This document shows, one piece after another, positions 1 to 13,296 of a DNA stretch of 64,000 nt (position 1 is the first letter of the stretch; every line of letters begins with the position of its first letter). The DNA comes from Syngnathus acus (lineage: Eukaryota; Chordata; Actinopteri; Syngnathiformes; Syngnathidae), in contig NC_051106.1 in NCBI RefSeq assembly GCF_901709675.1, forward strand, positions 3,172,001 to 3,236,000. Direction: 5' to 3'. The translations under genes were made by a program, and so were the position numbers. Below the pieces are notes generated by a model. It made no database searches. It saw nothing but the letters and a program-made list of their open reading frames with translations, and was not told the origin of the DNA.

Positions 1-3000
1 CAGAGTGCTTTTGAACACTAAGACACAAGATTTAAGAGTTGGAATTCAGAGGATGGATGACAACTTGGCACTCTAGTACAGAAGGTTTCAGTAAAACAAA
101 GGTGCCGGTTGTTTCCACTCTTAGCACACAGGAGTCTCTCAAGGTCAGGAACCCACTGCGATAATCTCACACTCTTCTGATATTCCAATGACTCAGTCTT
201 ACTTAAACATGTCTCGACTCCATTATAGCGAGACACAGCATTCTAACTTCACACCCATTTTATTGCATTGAATAACATACAGTAAGAGTCTGTAAAGCTA
301 CTTACACACACACTAGAAGGCTTAAATAGTTTCCATTCTCCTGTTTTTATTGGACTCTGGTTACTTGCTGATGTTTGATTATACTATCAAGTCCTTAAGT
401 TTTGGAACATGACTTCTGTGAAAGGATTGACTTATAATAAAACGCACAATAATTTAGCATCTGTAAGAGGCCACAACAGGCTTGGTCACTGGCGTGCACA
501 TCATATAAGGCAACAGTCACCTTTCCCAATTGGATTGTATAGTGCAATGGCAAAATGAGATGAATTCTGAATGCTTAAAAAAACAGTGTACATGGAGTGA
601 AGGACAGGAGAAGGGAGGTGGAATGGCCGCCAAGTCTGGCGCGGTTTGAATGGCCTCGTGTGGGGATGGCCCTGAGAGACCTTTTCGACAACACTGTTTA
701 TCTAAAAATGGTTGATGGGTGGTTTAAGTGTCTACACAACTCTTGGACCCTCAAAAATAGAATAAATCCATAAAAAAATACGATAAAATGCATCATACTC
801 AATGGAGATGTTGATTATTAAATATATTAATGTGTTCTACAAATGTTTTTGCTCAACAACAGTTTTGCTCTGATCAACTAAACAATTATGTTTTCAACCA
901 TAACATTTTAGGAATACTGTAATGATTATTTTGGATTTTAATGGAATGTCACTGGTGTAGCTATTGATGTCATGAGTGCAGATCTTTTAATCATTAATAC
1001 AGTCAGTCAGTGGGCCATTCATGTTTGCCACTGTGGTTGTGTTCAGGCCTCAGGGGGGTTGTCTCTGGTTCACAAAAATATTTAAAAGCCAGGGGGTCTC
1101 AGAACTGAAAGGGAAAGGTTATAGGGCAGGGTCTTTGAGGTATAGAGACTATGTGCATGAAGCAGTTGTTGAAAGAGTCGTATCACATTTACAAACAGCT
1201 CAAAATGCTACTTTTTTTGACTTTTTTGGTATTCATTTGCATCAAACTTTTCTAGTGGTGCATATAGTATAATGTCAGACATCCCCTGTGTAGCAGCAAC
1301 AAATGTAATCCCCACTTGTCAACAGTAGGTTTAACAAGTCAGTATGGTGTCATTGTAAGTACTGTGCAGGTCTAAAAAATGTTTTCATATGACAGGCTGA
1401 TTTGTAGATTTTCTTCAAAGTCAACAATAATTTGAACAAATTGATTGAAAAATGCTATGAAAGTTCTTATACAGCAGACCATCAGGTGAATAAAATCAAC
1501 CTTGTAGTGTAACAAGTATGACCCGTATTAAATTACCGTATTATTGTGACCAAGTTCAAGTGGACGATGCTTTTGTCATTAACTATTAATGAAAAGGAAA
1601 GTTTTAAAATTTAATGGAAACAAACAACTTCATTAGCTGCACTGTCAAAATCTCCCGTATCATAAATATATGGAACATTCTACAGTATGTAGTGTACCTA
1701 ATGTTATGACCATCAATTCATTTATTTACATAATTTTGAAACCCTGTTTTCTTTTTCCAAATAGAAAGAGAATAATTATCAACAGTATGTCTCTTGAATG
1801 TAATCATATTCCCATAAGCAGATTATCTGTCACACAATGTTTTTGCCTTTCTGGAGGCTGATCTCTGGAATTTGAATCGACTGGTTACACAGGATCATGT
1901 CCAGTGGATTTAGTAAGTTTATTCAAATCCAAGATGTAAACATCAGCCCGGATTTGATTCATAATCACTTCCAGCCTGGTAATACTGTCAATCCACCACG
2001 GACAGATGGTACTTTTAAGAGGTCAGTGATTAATATCCACACATATTTGAGTGTAACCAGTGATAGTTAAGGAAGCTCCTCATTAACTGCCAGTCGCACC
2101 CCGCCCATGCCTGTCCTGTCAAGCGTGTTCAGTCATGGTAACTAAACACTCTTGTCTCACTGTGTATCCATATCAACTCACTCTATATATTCTATGTGTG
2201 CCACTATGCAGCTAATTTTCTTCGTTTATTTGTTTTTCCCTATTTATCAGGTACAATTTAATTCTGCTTTTCTATGAACTGCTTTTTATTTTAGACAAGC
2301 ATGGGAACTTTTCGCATCTGTTCAGAAAGTTTACAATACATTACTGAAGAGGTACGTAAATAGAAAATAACTGAATAAAGTCACAAATGAAATCCGTCAG
2401 CTCATTATCAGAGTTTTTACTGAGTAGATCACAAATAAAATGGTTTCCTATTGCTGCCTGTGCACATTATTACATCTTAAGCAAATTTGTCCCGAGACTA
2501 CAGGAACACATTTCACATGCGTGACCATGTGCTGTGGAGCTTCAGGCCTCTTTTGAAACATGTTTTTAATCTCGGTTTAGGAATTCATTTCCTCAGTGTA
2601 CATGCTCCCCCTTGTGGATAAGACCTCGTGAGGAAACTTCAGGTTTTCACAATTCCATTGTTTCAAATTGGGGGATCTCCATTCAGTTTCTGTTGTTCAA
2701 CAACTCCCTGAAAACAAGTTTTCTTTCCTTGTTTACAAGTATGAGCAATGTTTGATCCCCATTGACCAATCGGGGTGTTTGCAGACGGGCAGCAAGAGGG
2801 ATGGCAGGAATTAGGCTGCACAGGATTAACGCCTGAGCTCTGATTGTCCATTGGCGGTTGAGACATTCTCCTCTTTGAATGGAATGGACAAAAACAACTT
2901 TTCAATAACAACACAGATAATCATTTTGTCTGTTTACAGTGAATGTGGATTTTTTTTCATTTTTTATTTAGTTTAAGACATTTCATTCATTTTGTTTCAC

Positions 3001-4028
3001 TTTTGGATCATTGACTTGGATTCGAAAAGAAGTCATGGTGGTGCTTTTGACTCATGACCTCAGTTTTAATTTCTACTGCTTTCCTACAGTCAGGAAGAAA
3101 GGTATGTGAAGGCAACACATGGATTATTATCCTTTTAATAATAAGATTGCTTTATGTGACGAGAGCAGGACTGCTTCATGAAAATGAGCTTCACTGTAGA
3201 TGACACTTGTCAATTTCTGTATTTTGACCCGGTAACTGATGTATACATGCGGCAGGAGAGAAAGGTACATTGTTTATAAAAAATGTCTAGTCCTCGTGGA
3301 ATGCTGTTACAAAATAGTTATGGAAGTTAACAGTTAAGCATGTGGCAAGTGAGGCTAATTCCAGCATGGCTTAACAGTGACTGTGGGTCAAATTGAAGAT
3401 AGTAGGTGGCTAAATGTAGAGCGGCTGTCAGCATCACATAAAAGTGTCTTAGCAGGTCTCACCAAAATTACATCACTGTGCAAGTGGTTGTGTCTGTGCA
3501 GTAGCATGGAAAGCAGCTGTGATCCGAGCATGAGAATGCGACACATTCATTAGCCATTCAAAGTGGTTCTTCAGGTTTTTATGTTTGAATTTCACATGTG
3601 ACCGAAAGTCATTTGTATCTCAAACCAGATTTTTTTTTTCTGGATTGAATCCATGGTTCTTATGTCATTGCTGAATTACCTGAGCAAAAATAGATTTTTA
3701 TACATGTGACAGTTTAACGAATTCCCTTTTCACTGTCTAATGAGATTAGATCTAGTCCAGAAAAATTTGTAAATCCCATCATTAATTGCAGGAAAGTAGA
3801 TTTTTGATTTGATAATCCACCTTTGTCAAAGGCAAAGTTTAATCCTGTGTGTGAAACAAAGGTTTAATGGCTCAGACATTTCTTTCTGTTGTATGCTCAT
3901 AACATTTACTTGTTTGGGTTTAAATAGTAACAACATGATTTCCTCTTTGGGGTCCATATGGGCAGCTAATCTGTTAGATTAACAATGCTAACCATCACCC
4001 CTCGCTTTCTTGTTCTCTCTCTGTCAAG
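1..4028. other. Intergenic or intronic sequence upstream of the nhsl3 exons
   Basis: No confident gene is seen in the first 4 kb. It is AT-rich and probably represents intron 1 and flanking DNA of nhsl3, because the first visible nhsl3 exon needs one base from an upstream exon. Two short stretches with clean splice signals and compatible phase (1975-2021 and 2295-2351) might be exons but match no family I recognise; they are described as a finding. Nothing else stands out. Confidence 0.5.
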
Positions 4029-7000
4029 CTGTGCTAAATCTGCATGATGAAAAGACCCCGCCTCCTCCACTGCTCCAGGAGAACGTGTTCATCGAGGCCA
4101 GCAGGCCCAAGTACCTTGAGGACCTTCACACTGAGGCCTTGGAAGGCTTGAAAATGATGCAACAGGAAGGTAAGAGGTGCTGCATGCCGTAACTTTGCTT
4201 CAAAAGGTGACACACTGGTGAATGTTTGGTAGTGGTCGGAGCCACGCCTCTACATAGTTTGCAACCACCAGAGTGTGAATATGTGAGTGCATGAAAAATG
4301 TATCCACTGTGAAGCATTTTTGAGTATCTAGAAAAGCGCTTTATAAATCTGATGCCTTATTATTCCAAAAACTGTTACTCTTTTTCCAGATAACAATGCT
4401 GGAGTGGAGTTCCGAGATAACGAAAGCACAACTGTAAGTGACAGTGCAATCTAAATTTCACAATTTCTAGGGTAAATCTAGTTTCTGAAGATTTTGTGTT
4501 ATGCCCTGTCAGTCGACAATGACAGCCCAGACAGATGGGGAAGGTGGAGGCTTCACGTCTGACAGCACCATTCCTGACTCATCTTCTGTTGCTTCTATGC
4601 GATCGTCTGTGTCCACCAGATCCTCCCGCTCTGGTCTCACCAGGCAAGGTAACTGCAAAATAAACCACAATTTACAACTTCTGGCACTTAAAAAGAAAAA
4701 AACAGCTCTGATTTTAAACATAAAGTTGGTGAGAGGCACACTTAAGAGACCTTTCTTGCCCCCTTTCTGTTTGAACAGGATCAACTTTCAGGCCTTTAAA
4801 TTCTGGGAAGCCATCAGAAAAAGGCCGGACACGAAGACGACACAGGAAGACTGTGGGAAGCATCCCTCGGCATGTTCAACAACAACTTGGTATGTTCGTA
4901 ATTCATCACGGAAAATCATATCTGATTTTGAGGCAAGGCAGCTTTATTTATAGCGTATTTCATATACGAGTTACCGTGATATGATTCACATAGGTACAAA
5001 ACATTTAAAGGCGGGATTATTTTCCACTTTGATTCAAAACAAGATAAATGGGTAGAGCACCTACTGTACAGTCCGCCCACGTCTTTATGGAGGTGTAGTT
5101 ATGTCTCATGCAAATGATGCATAGCTCACTCTGTTCAGCAAGGCTTTCGTTATCATGATGACCGGGGCAGAGCGAGGCTATTACGACTAGGGGAGAGGCA
5201 ACGTGTTCCCAAACTTTCCAGACTTTGAAGAGAGTACCGTATTTTCCGCACTATAAGGCGCACCTAAAAACCTCCAATTTTCTCAAAAGCCGACAGTGCG
5301 CCTTATAATCAGGTGCGCCTTATATATGGACCAATATTGAGCCACTACAGCAGGCGTGTCCAAAGTCCGGCCCGCGTGCCAAATGCATAAATCTTATATA
5401 TGGACAAAATTTTAAAACGGGCCATTCATTGAAGGTGCGCCTTATAATCTGGTGCGCCTTATATATGGACAAAGTTTCAAAATGGGCCATTCATTGAAGG
5501 TGCGCCTTATAATCCGGTGCGCCTTATATGTGGAAAATACGGTTTGTCAGGCAGGAACCCCGAGTCAACACAACTCCCAAAAACATTCAACTGTGTATCG
5601 GTTATCAGAAGCCGTTGTTTGTTTTAACGTGTGTTATTATGTTAATTAATTTTCCTTCCATCAGGTTTGGACAGAGTTGGCCGTGCGATGTCTTTCAAGT
5701 TGAACCAGGATGAGCATTTCAATGACAAGAGTGACAGTGAGCATCCAGAAGGATCGGAATCCGATCAAAATGTCATCAGCGAGGACCAAGATGAACAGAT
5801 TTGTTCTGCTCATTTGGATGACCTGGCCTTGCTGCGCCGACTGGGTCCTGATTTATTGGATGGGCAGAGGCCTCGGTCGTTAGCAGTTGCCTCGATGACC
5901 ACTGCCAACAGCCAAGAAGAGATGCCCTCCCCGGTCATGTCAATGTCCCCTCAGGCTGCTTACATGTCCAAAATCATTCCCAATGCCGTGTTGCCGCCAT
6001 CTATTGAGGTGGTGGAGATCAGCCGAGGCCAAAGCCGCAACAGCCTCCGCACTCTCAGCAAGAGCAGCCTTTATCTGCCCAGCCCTTCCCCATCCCGTAC
6101 CTCAAGAATCTCCAAAATCAGCTCAACCTGCCGTCACAACCCCTACAACCTGTCAGACGCTTCTGGCTGGAGCCACTCTGAGTCTTCTGAGACTTTGGTG
6201 TCGGATTCGTCAACTATCTCCAGCGGCAATATCTCTAGAAAGGAGACGTCACGAGATCCCACTAAAATCACTGTCAACGGCAAGCTCATCAATAAGGAAC
6301 GTGGCGCTAAGCAGGAGGGGCCCTTTGCACGCAGCCTCTCTGTTATGAAATCCAAACGGGCACCGCCTCCGCCGAGCCGCTCCTATTCTCTGCACAACAA
6401 GATGAAACGGCGGTCACGAGATTTAGCAGAGGTGGTGGTCATTTCAAAGGAGTCTTCTCATCAAAGCGGCTCAGCTTTAAGCGGGGGAACTGATGAGCCC
6501 GAGACTTCTCCTGTCAGGACCGTCGAAAGCCCCGGCTACAACGGAGACACCAGCTCTCTAGAAGACTCAACCGGCTCGGTCATATTTCGCATGGGAAAAT
6601 CACCAATGGCTGGTGACTCAGCCAAGGTGGACAAAACTGTTTCTTCTTCACAAGAAAAGTGGGAACCACCACAGGAAAATAAAGTAAGCAAAATAACCTC
6701 CCCGTCCAGTGGCTACTCCAGCCAAGACTGTACATCCCCACAACTTCAGCCTTACAGTTCTTCACCAAAACACAAAAGAGGAATTCTGGCAAAGCTTCAA
6801 AGGTTATTTCCTGGTGCCTCATCTCCATCGCTCCTCACACATTTGGAAACTACTGAAAACACGAAATCCTCCAAGGACTCAAAATCTCAACCAGAAGAAA
6901 CAGATTGTAAAAGTGTCAGCCCCTCTGTAAAGACCTTGAGGGAACTCTTTGACATCCCTCCACACCCTAAAGTCCATGCACCTCCAGCCCCTCCTCCGGA

Positions 7001-9841
7001 AGTTTGGGCTCACAGCAAACGCACCTTTGAGTTGCTTCTGGGACCCCCAGCCCCAGACAACGTCTATGCCATCATAAAAAAGAATCCGAAAGACAGGAGG
7101 AGGTCCTCTGCAACTGTGTCCGCAGAGGGCTCTGTGAAAAGTTTAAGCGGAGAAAGAAAATTAAAAAATCCCATTGCAACTGTGGAGTCTACGAAAGGAA
7201 CTGAGGTAGGAACGCAGAAGGTTCAAGAAAGTGCACTTTTGAATGTGAACGAGGTTCACAAAATCAGCAATGAAAGACTGATTCAGAATGTAGATTTAGA
7301 AGGAAACGGCAAAGTGGAAGCCAATGACGAGAAGGTACGCGTAAGTGACGTATTGAATGGAATGTTAGTGAAAGCTGTCGAGAAAAGGGAGGAAAGGTTG
7401 GCGATGAGGAGCGGCGTGGGCAATCATACTAAAGTAGATATCAAACATGGCATTTCATTAACACGCACGAGCCCGTCCCCTTCTCCTCCTCCTGCACACT
7501 TCCCCCCAGAGCCCCCCGGCAAACAGAATCCGACGTCCCCGGAGTCATCCTGGCCGCCACCACCTCCACCAATAATCCAAGTTCTCAGCGTACCTGATGA
7601 GGTAGATTTCCCTCCTCCACCTCCACCCTTAGTTAGTGACGTGGGGTTCCTTCCGACGAGGTCCGTACCTGCCCCGACAATTATTGTGACCACGGAGCTG
7701 GAACCACAAAATTCCGTAGCACCACATGTGGTTCCACCTGGACCTCCCTTGAATGTCCCCCCTCCACCAGCGTATGCAGCCCCGCCTCCACCAATTCCAG
7801 CTGCCACCCCTCTGAGAATGACAGAAATCATTACTTCTACACATCAAGAGGTCTCTTCGATAATTCAAAAGGTTTCTCCACCGCCCCCAGAAGTAGTCCC
7901 GTCAGAGTCTGTCTCACGACCGGTTCAAGTACTGCCTTCTCTGATAACAAAACACGTGCCTCCACCTTTGGTCACTGTCAAAGAAGATCCTCCAGCGCAC
8001 GTGCCTCCAGAACCAGCACCATGTTCTGAAGAGACTGTTAGAGTATCTTCTCAAGAAAAGAATTCACAGGGAGAAGAAACCCGGTCTTCCAAACTGTATC
8101 CGCCAGAAAGCATTCCACCGCCACCCCCGAGTCAATCCCTGAAGTCGGACTCAGAGGTCATCCTTCAACAAGAGAGCATCTCATCTGAATCTCAAAGTCA
8201 GCTGATTTCATGTCAGGGTATTCTTACTCCCCCTCAAAGTATTCCACCTCTGCCACCCTTAGAACTTCTCCCTTCAACTGCGATTGAAGTCCCAAACACT
8301 GAGGCCGCCATTTCAAATTTACCAGAGAGGCCTGAGGAACCGCGGTCATCTCCACCTGCACCGCCACCTCTTCCTGTTGAGGGTCTTGCTACTCTTTTGC
8401 ACCAAACAAATACAGCAAGCACAGAAAACAAAAGCCCTGAACTGTCTTCTGATAATGTTCATGAGGAACCCATCGCTGTGGTTACCCCTTCCCTTCTTCA
8501 GATGGTCAAGCTGCGGTCTGTTAACAGCAGCCCCCAACCTCCTGCAGCTCAGGAGCAAGCTCAAGCTGAAGACGTTTTGCTTTTGCACCATACAAACACT
8601 GCAAGTACAGAAAACAAAATCCCTGAACTTTCTTCTGATAATGTTCATGAGGAACCCATCCCTGTGGTTACCCCTTCCCTTCTTCAGATGGTCAAGCTGC
8701 GGTCTGTTAACAGCAGCCCCCAACCTCCTGCAGCTCAGGAGCAAGCTCAAGACGTTTTGACGATCCAACAACGCAACAACCTCGTCCCATCCACCCAAGC
8801 TAATAACGAGGCCCCACAGAAGCCCATTAGAAGATCTCTGATCTTATCCTCGCCTACGTCCACATCTTCACCTGCTGACATCACCTCCGTACCAGCGCTG
8901 CCCGAGCCTGTTGTTGTTGCTCCACCTCCACCTGCACCATCACCAGCAGCCCTCAAGTCTCCGGCAACAATCACCTCTCCTCCCCCCTCCATGAACCTCC
9001 AGGAGGTCATCCGCCTGCGGACAGCTGCCAGATCAAAAGACAGCCCCGCACTTCGCCTCAGCTTGCAGTCACCTACATCCCCAAAAGATCTTTGTCAGTC
9101 TCCAACCAGCACGGCAAGCTTCATCTTCTCGAAGAACAAGAGGGTGGGGCTAGACACCAAGGCTCCCTTACAGAAAGCCCAAAACATTTCTACCAAGATG
9201 GTCAAGGAAGTCGAGTTGACAAAGAATGTCAAGATGCCGCCACCGGTTGCAAGGAAACCCAAAACAAAGTCCACAGATGTGGAGAACGGCGATGGAATGG
9301 AGCAGACTGCGGGACAGCCAGCACAGTCCGACAGCATCGGGGGTAAGAAAATTATCTTTTTTTTTTTTTTTTGTATCTGAATTTATGTGAGTCGAGTTGG
9401 AATACGGCAACCATAGTGAGTGCCAAATATTTTAGAAGGATTAATTACGACGAGTACATTGATGCCTTGAGATATGAGTTTAATTTATTCCCTGACCTTA
9501 CTTGTAATTTAAAACATTTGTATCAACTGTTTCTCTTCAAAAAATAATGAGATATCTAATTTAATGAGGAAAAATATAACTCCAAATTTTGCACTTTATA
9601 AAAACATACACGAATCAAAATGAATTATACTATTTTTGTCACACTGCACCATCAAGCTCTTTCTGTTGTTCCCGCCTTGGCCACGTGGGGGCAGCATCAG
9701 ACACTTATATCTGACTGTCACAGTGCCCAAAGCAGCACATTGACCAAAATTTAAACACAACAACTTCTGTTCTCATCTTCAGATGCAGCAGAGAAATCAA
9801 ATGGTGCCGAGGCGGGTATTGCTGAAGAAGGAGGGACATGA
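4029..9841 (+). CDS. nhsl3: NHS-like protein 3 (KIAA1522 ortholog), 5' end missing
   Basis: Six exons join in frame: 4029-4169, 4390-4433, 4513-4648, 4779-4889, 5665-9342 and 9783-9841 (stop TGA). Together they give about 1390 codons; the upstream start exon(s) with the N-terminal region are not recognised here. The first exon carries the family block ENVFIEASRPKYLEDLHTEA, and later exons carry GSTFRPLNSGKPSEKG, SPQAAYMSKIIPNAVLPPS and TASFIFSKNKR, each recalled from human KIAA1522. The huge fifth exon encodes a low-complexity, Pro- and Ser-rich region with many polyproline tracts suited to SH3, WW or EVH1 partners. NHS-family proteins act at the actin cortex with WAVE/Abi and Ena/VASP proteins; that role is inferred from the family. 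The conserved block VTPSLLQMVKLRSV occurs twice through a 186-bp in-frame tandem duplication at 8394-8757. AATAAA signals lie at 10120 and, further on, 10455 and 10482. Confidence 0.93.
4255..4372 (+). repeat. Degenerate fish SINE/LINE 3'-tail fragment in an nhsl3 intron
   Basis: The stretch contains the phrase AAAAGCGCTTTATAAATCTG followed by a TTATT tail. This is the familiar 3' end of short interspersed repeats mobilised by fish LINEs. It lies in the intron between the exons at 4029 and 4390. No 5' promoter boxes are visible, so it is a truncated copy. Confidence 0.5.
5237..5542. mobile_element. Non-autonomous TIR element (CCGTATTTTCCG family), copy 1
   Basis: The element begins CCGTATTTTCCGCACTATAA and ends GTGGAAAATACGG, with internal repeats of the GGTGCGCCTTAT type. 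It lies in the nhsl3 intron between 4889 and 5665. A TA precedes the 5' end but the 3' flank is TT, so the presumed TA target duplication is eroded. No transposase is encoded. Related copies lie at 28494, 54711, 61620 and 62317. TA flanks and short TIRs suggest Tc1/mariner-type mobilisation, which is an inference. Confidence 0.85.
8394..8757 (+). repeat. 186-bp in-frame tandem duplication inside nhsl3
   Basis: Copy 1 starts at 8394 and copy 2 at 8580, with a 186-nt period (62 codons). The copies are nearly identical at the nucleotide level, differing by a few substitutions and by a short insertion near the end of copy 1. Each copy contains the NHS-family block VTPSLLQMVKLRSV, which is single-copy in the human protein as I recall it. 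The low divergence points to a recent event. Confidence 0.93.
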
Positions 9842-10570
9842 ACCTTTTCACACTGAAGACAAGATGGATTTTTGTTACTAAGATGGGGGGGAAAAAAACA
9901 CTTTGATGCAAATGGTGTGGGTTGTGTGCACATTCAACAGTTTTGTAGATACAGTACGTTTTCCGCGCCACGTGGTGTTCCGAGCTTTACTGGTGCAAAA
10001 CATTGAAATATGCTGCCCTTGACTGTTTGTAATGTTTGTGTCCTGCTGAATCAGTGCTTGTCAGAATTCTGACATTGGGACTTCAGGGGGGCGCATTTCT
10101 GTAAATACAGCTAATATCAATAAATTCTGTAATTTACCAAAGATGTTTCCTAACACATTAAGATAACAAATAAGTTATTTTTTCAAAAAGAGTCCCCTCA
10201 GACCTCTTTACAAACTTGTGTCAATCTCTAATATAAATCACTTATATTTGTTCTCTGTGCAACAATTTACAAGGTTATCCTTTAATTTCAGGTATTCTGT
10301 TTTCATGGCCCTTTGTGTAGTCCTGGGTCAGTTAATAATCGTCAAGTAATACGGAAATTCCTTATTTAGAGCACAATTTCTGCTGCTGTTATGTCTCAAA
10401 TAGTGGAATCATTCTGCTTTGAATGTTTCCCTTCAGACTTTAAAAGACTAATGAAATAAATCATTTATGAAAGGGAAAAAAAATAAAGATTTATGGACAC
10501 ACTTCATTGCTGCTGTTGTATTTGTCAAATTTATTGAGATGGCAGAGTGGAATGATTGATGAAATTCAAA

Positions 10571-12859
10571 TTATGTCCATGTAAAATACCAAGTCGGCTC
10601 TTCATCATTTACCAGCTCATCGTGGACGACAGAGGACTTCGTTCTTGTTGTCTCTTCAGTCCCATTCGAGCGATTCCAGTTTTCTTCAACTTTGGAATCA
10701 AGTTGTGGTGCATCACTTTGCAGAGTGACTCGTGATGCTAAAATGTGTTTCACCGCTTTTATTTTATCTTCTTGGAATACCAGTTCGGCATCTCTTCCTT
10801 CCAATGTATCTCCAGATCCATCCTCTGTGAATTCTCTCGAAGTTCTCTCTTCAGGCTTTTGACTCGGAAGGGCAATCGTGTCATGTCTCATCTTTTCTCC
10901 TACAATCACACTTTCTCTTCCATAATCCTGTTTACTCTCTGTTTCTTCTTTGCCATCAATCTCGAGTATGTCTTCATTTTGCCATGTGATGTCATCCCTG
11001 AGCACATCACGTACAGGATTGTTCAGTCTTCTGACACGCAGGAAGCCTTCCTCTGCAACAAGCGGCTGATCCGAAACCATCAAGCCACTTCTGACGGAAC
11101 CTTTGTAAAATAACAAACGTGTGGATTAAAACCATTCACAGGAGAAAAATAACTTGAGTACCTTCCATTCTTGTTCTCTTTGACTTGGAGCTCACACACT
11201 GAGAATCACAGCATTTGCAAATAGAGTCATCTCCCAAAAGGGCCTTCCACCTAACAAAAGATGATCAAAAATAAACCCCATCCACTTGGGGAAGAATAAA
11301 TTGATTTAGAATTCAATCTCACCTATCTTCTTTGTATGTGCATGATTTCTGCGCTGGACCTGGCTCTTTTGATGTAGCAAATAGTTGACAGTGAAGGCTG
11401 ATCTAAACACAGACATGGGTCACTTTTGACTTAAGGACATGGCTGCTGATTCTTACCTCACTCTCAGGGTCAAAAATGAACTGGAAGGCTTTGAATGAGA
11501 ATCTCAGGGTTCCGTGAACACGGGAGATGAACTGAGAAGCCCCTCCGGGGTCTCGCTTACTGTCCAGCATGCAACTGTGGATGGCATGAACATGACATCA
11601 CAATTGGAACACTAAGGGGGAATAATAAACTGCTGTACACAATCCATACCCCAAATTCCCAATGATTGTGTACTTATGGGATGATGAAGACTCGCTGTCT
11701 GGTGAAGCGTGGCAGCTGCTGATGTACAGTTTCCTTCCAGTGGGCAGATGTGGAGCAGAGACTTGGACGTTAACCTTCTGACCTAGCTGGAACACTTGAT
11801 TTTTGATCGGGGTGCTCCATAAATCTGAATTTGACACACTATTTAGTGTGATATGATGCACATAATGTCAAGTTGTATTTCGACATACCATCCATAAAAT
11901 TGATTTGAAACTCATTTGGATTGGCTCTTAGAGTTTTACGCACAACTGCACTGGTCCAGGTGGGCTTGACTGCCAATTGGTACACATGCCCATACCTTGG
12001 CAAAAAAGAGCATGAGATATATGTAGGTTAAGTTCTCATAGAAAAATATTCTTTGTTTTATCATTGAATGTCTTTAGCTGTTTTTTCATAAATACTTTCA
12101 CATTGAGTTGTATGTGGTACCTTAATTGGCTTATTTGGCTTAATTGGCAAGTTTGTCTTACCTATTGGGAAAATTGGTAATTGTTGGGCCGCTAGGAATT
12201 ACGGCCATTGATTTTATTTTTTACACTTAATTTCTCCTTAAGTAACGAGTGTGAGTACTCTTGTCACCTCTTCATACCTTTGATAACGACATTGAATGAC
12301 GACGTCAATCCGAGACGCTCCGCTTGGAAACCTCTCGGTTGAAGGTTCATAATGGAGAGTGAATTTGTAGACAATAAAATCGCGCTGCAACTGCCGTCAT
12401 GGTGGGGATATGTTGTTATTTCTGAGTACAAAAAGTGGCCATGGATATGCATGCATATAGGTCTACCTCTTGCCGGGAGCCACACGCCGTCAGGGGATAG
12501 TTGAAGAGCAGATCTCCATAGGGTCTCAGGATACCGTTGCTTCTGCAGCTTGGGCCCAGTTGGAGCTCCGACTCATCCGCGCTGAAGCCGTAGAAAGAAG
12601 GCTTGACCCGGACGAGCAAGTTGGACGCGGAGCATGTCACGGAGACGTCTGGAAGGTTTGTCAAGCCGAAGCCGGTGTTTTTAATAGTTGGTAACACACG
12701 AGTGGGTTTGGTTGGGTTAGGTTTGGGTTTCGGGGTGCCTAGTTTAGTTGATTGATTTAGCCATACGGCAGACGTTGAGCCGTCAGTGCCCGTTTTGCAG
12801 CAACCGAGGCTGAAAAGTAAAAAAGCACAAAATAAAGTGGACAGATGTTTTGCTGTCAT
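10571..12859 (-). CDS. zp3: Zona pellucida (ZP3-like) egg-coat glycoprotein
   Basis: Eight minus-strand exons join in frame: 12467-12859, 12278-12390, 11889-11995, 11650-11824, 11457-11574, 11323-11402, 11162-11250 and 10571-11100. They give 535 codons including the stop. I chose the ATG at 12859 because it directly precedes a hydrophobic signal peptide (MTAKHLSTLFCAFLLFSLG). A complete ZP module follows: VSVTCSASNLLVRVKPSFYG and CGSRQE in exon 1, VIQCRYQR in exon 2, HVYQLAVKPTW in exon 3, IGNLGCMLDSKRD across exons 4-5, and DDSICKCCDSQC in exon 7. Eight exons is the usual ZP3 layout. A furin-like RVRR lies near residue 380 and is followed by an acidic, Lys/Glu-rich tail of about 150 residues with NRS and NGT glycosylation sequons and no transmembrane helix. 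The product is probably a secreted vitelline-envelope protein; which ZP3 paralog is unclear. An AATAAA signal (minus) lies at 10530-10535. Confidence 0.92.
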
Positions 12860-13222
12860 TTTTTTCGTTGCGCGTAAATCCACGCACGTTCACAGCTGGA
12901 GGTTATTAGAGGTGATGGGTGGAAAAAAAAGATCATTATTGGAGGAAACTACATGCGCATTGAAAATGTATTTTCTACGTATCGGTTTTCATAAATTGAA
13001 TTCGATTTAAATTTAATTTAACAGTTAATTCTGGGATGTGGCGGCGTCTATGTGTTAGCTCAAGTAGTCGATAGAACAGGAGAGTACTGCATAACGTATA
13101 TGTTTCTAGATGTCAGCTGGGATTTTTTTTCTGGGTTTTAGTTTTAGCATTTCAGTAAGTCGCTCGTCCCAGCCATACTTGATGTATTCTAAATGCTATC
13201 ACACCAACGTGGCATGTATAGT

Positions 13223-13296
13223 GGCCGGTTAGCTCAGTTGGTTAGAGCGTGGTGCTAATAACGCCAAGGTCGCGGGTTCGATCCCCGTACGGGCCA
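13223..13296 (+). tRNA. trnI-AAU: tRNA-Ile (AAT anticodon)
   Basis: A 74-nt cloverleaf. The acceptor arm GGCCGGT/ACGGGCC has a single G:G mismatch at position 5. Box A lies in TTAGCTCAGTTGG, the anticodon stem is TGGTG/CGCCA with anticodon AAT at 13257-13259, and box B is GGTTCGATCC. It ends with an unpaired A at position 73 and has no encoded CCA, as usual for eukaryotes. A run of seven T at 13302 serves as the RNA polymerase III terminator. It looks intact and functional. Confidence 0.97.

Noticed and set aside
7424-7831. Long glycine-rich antisense frame over nhsl3
   Set aside because: It is the antisense shadow of the proline codons of nhsl3.
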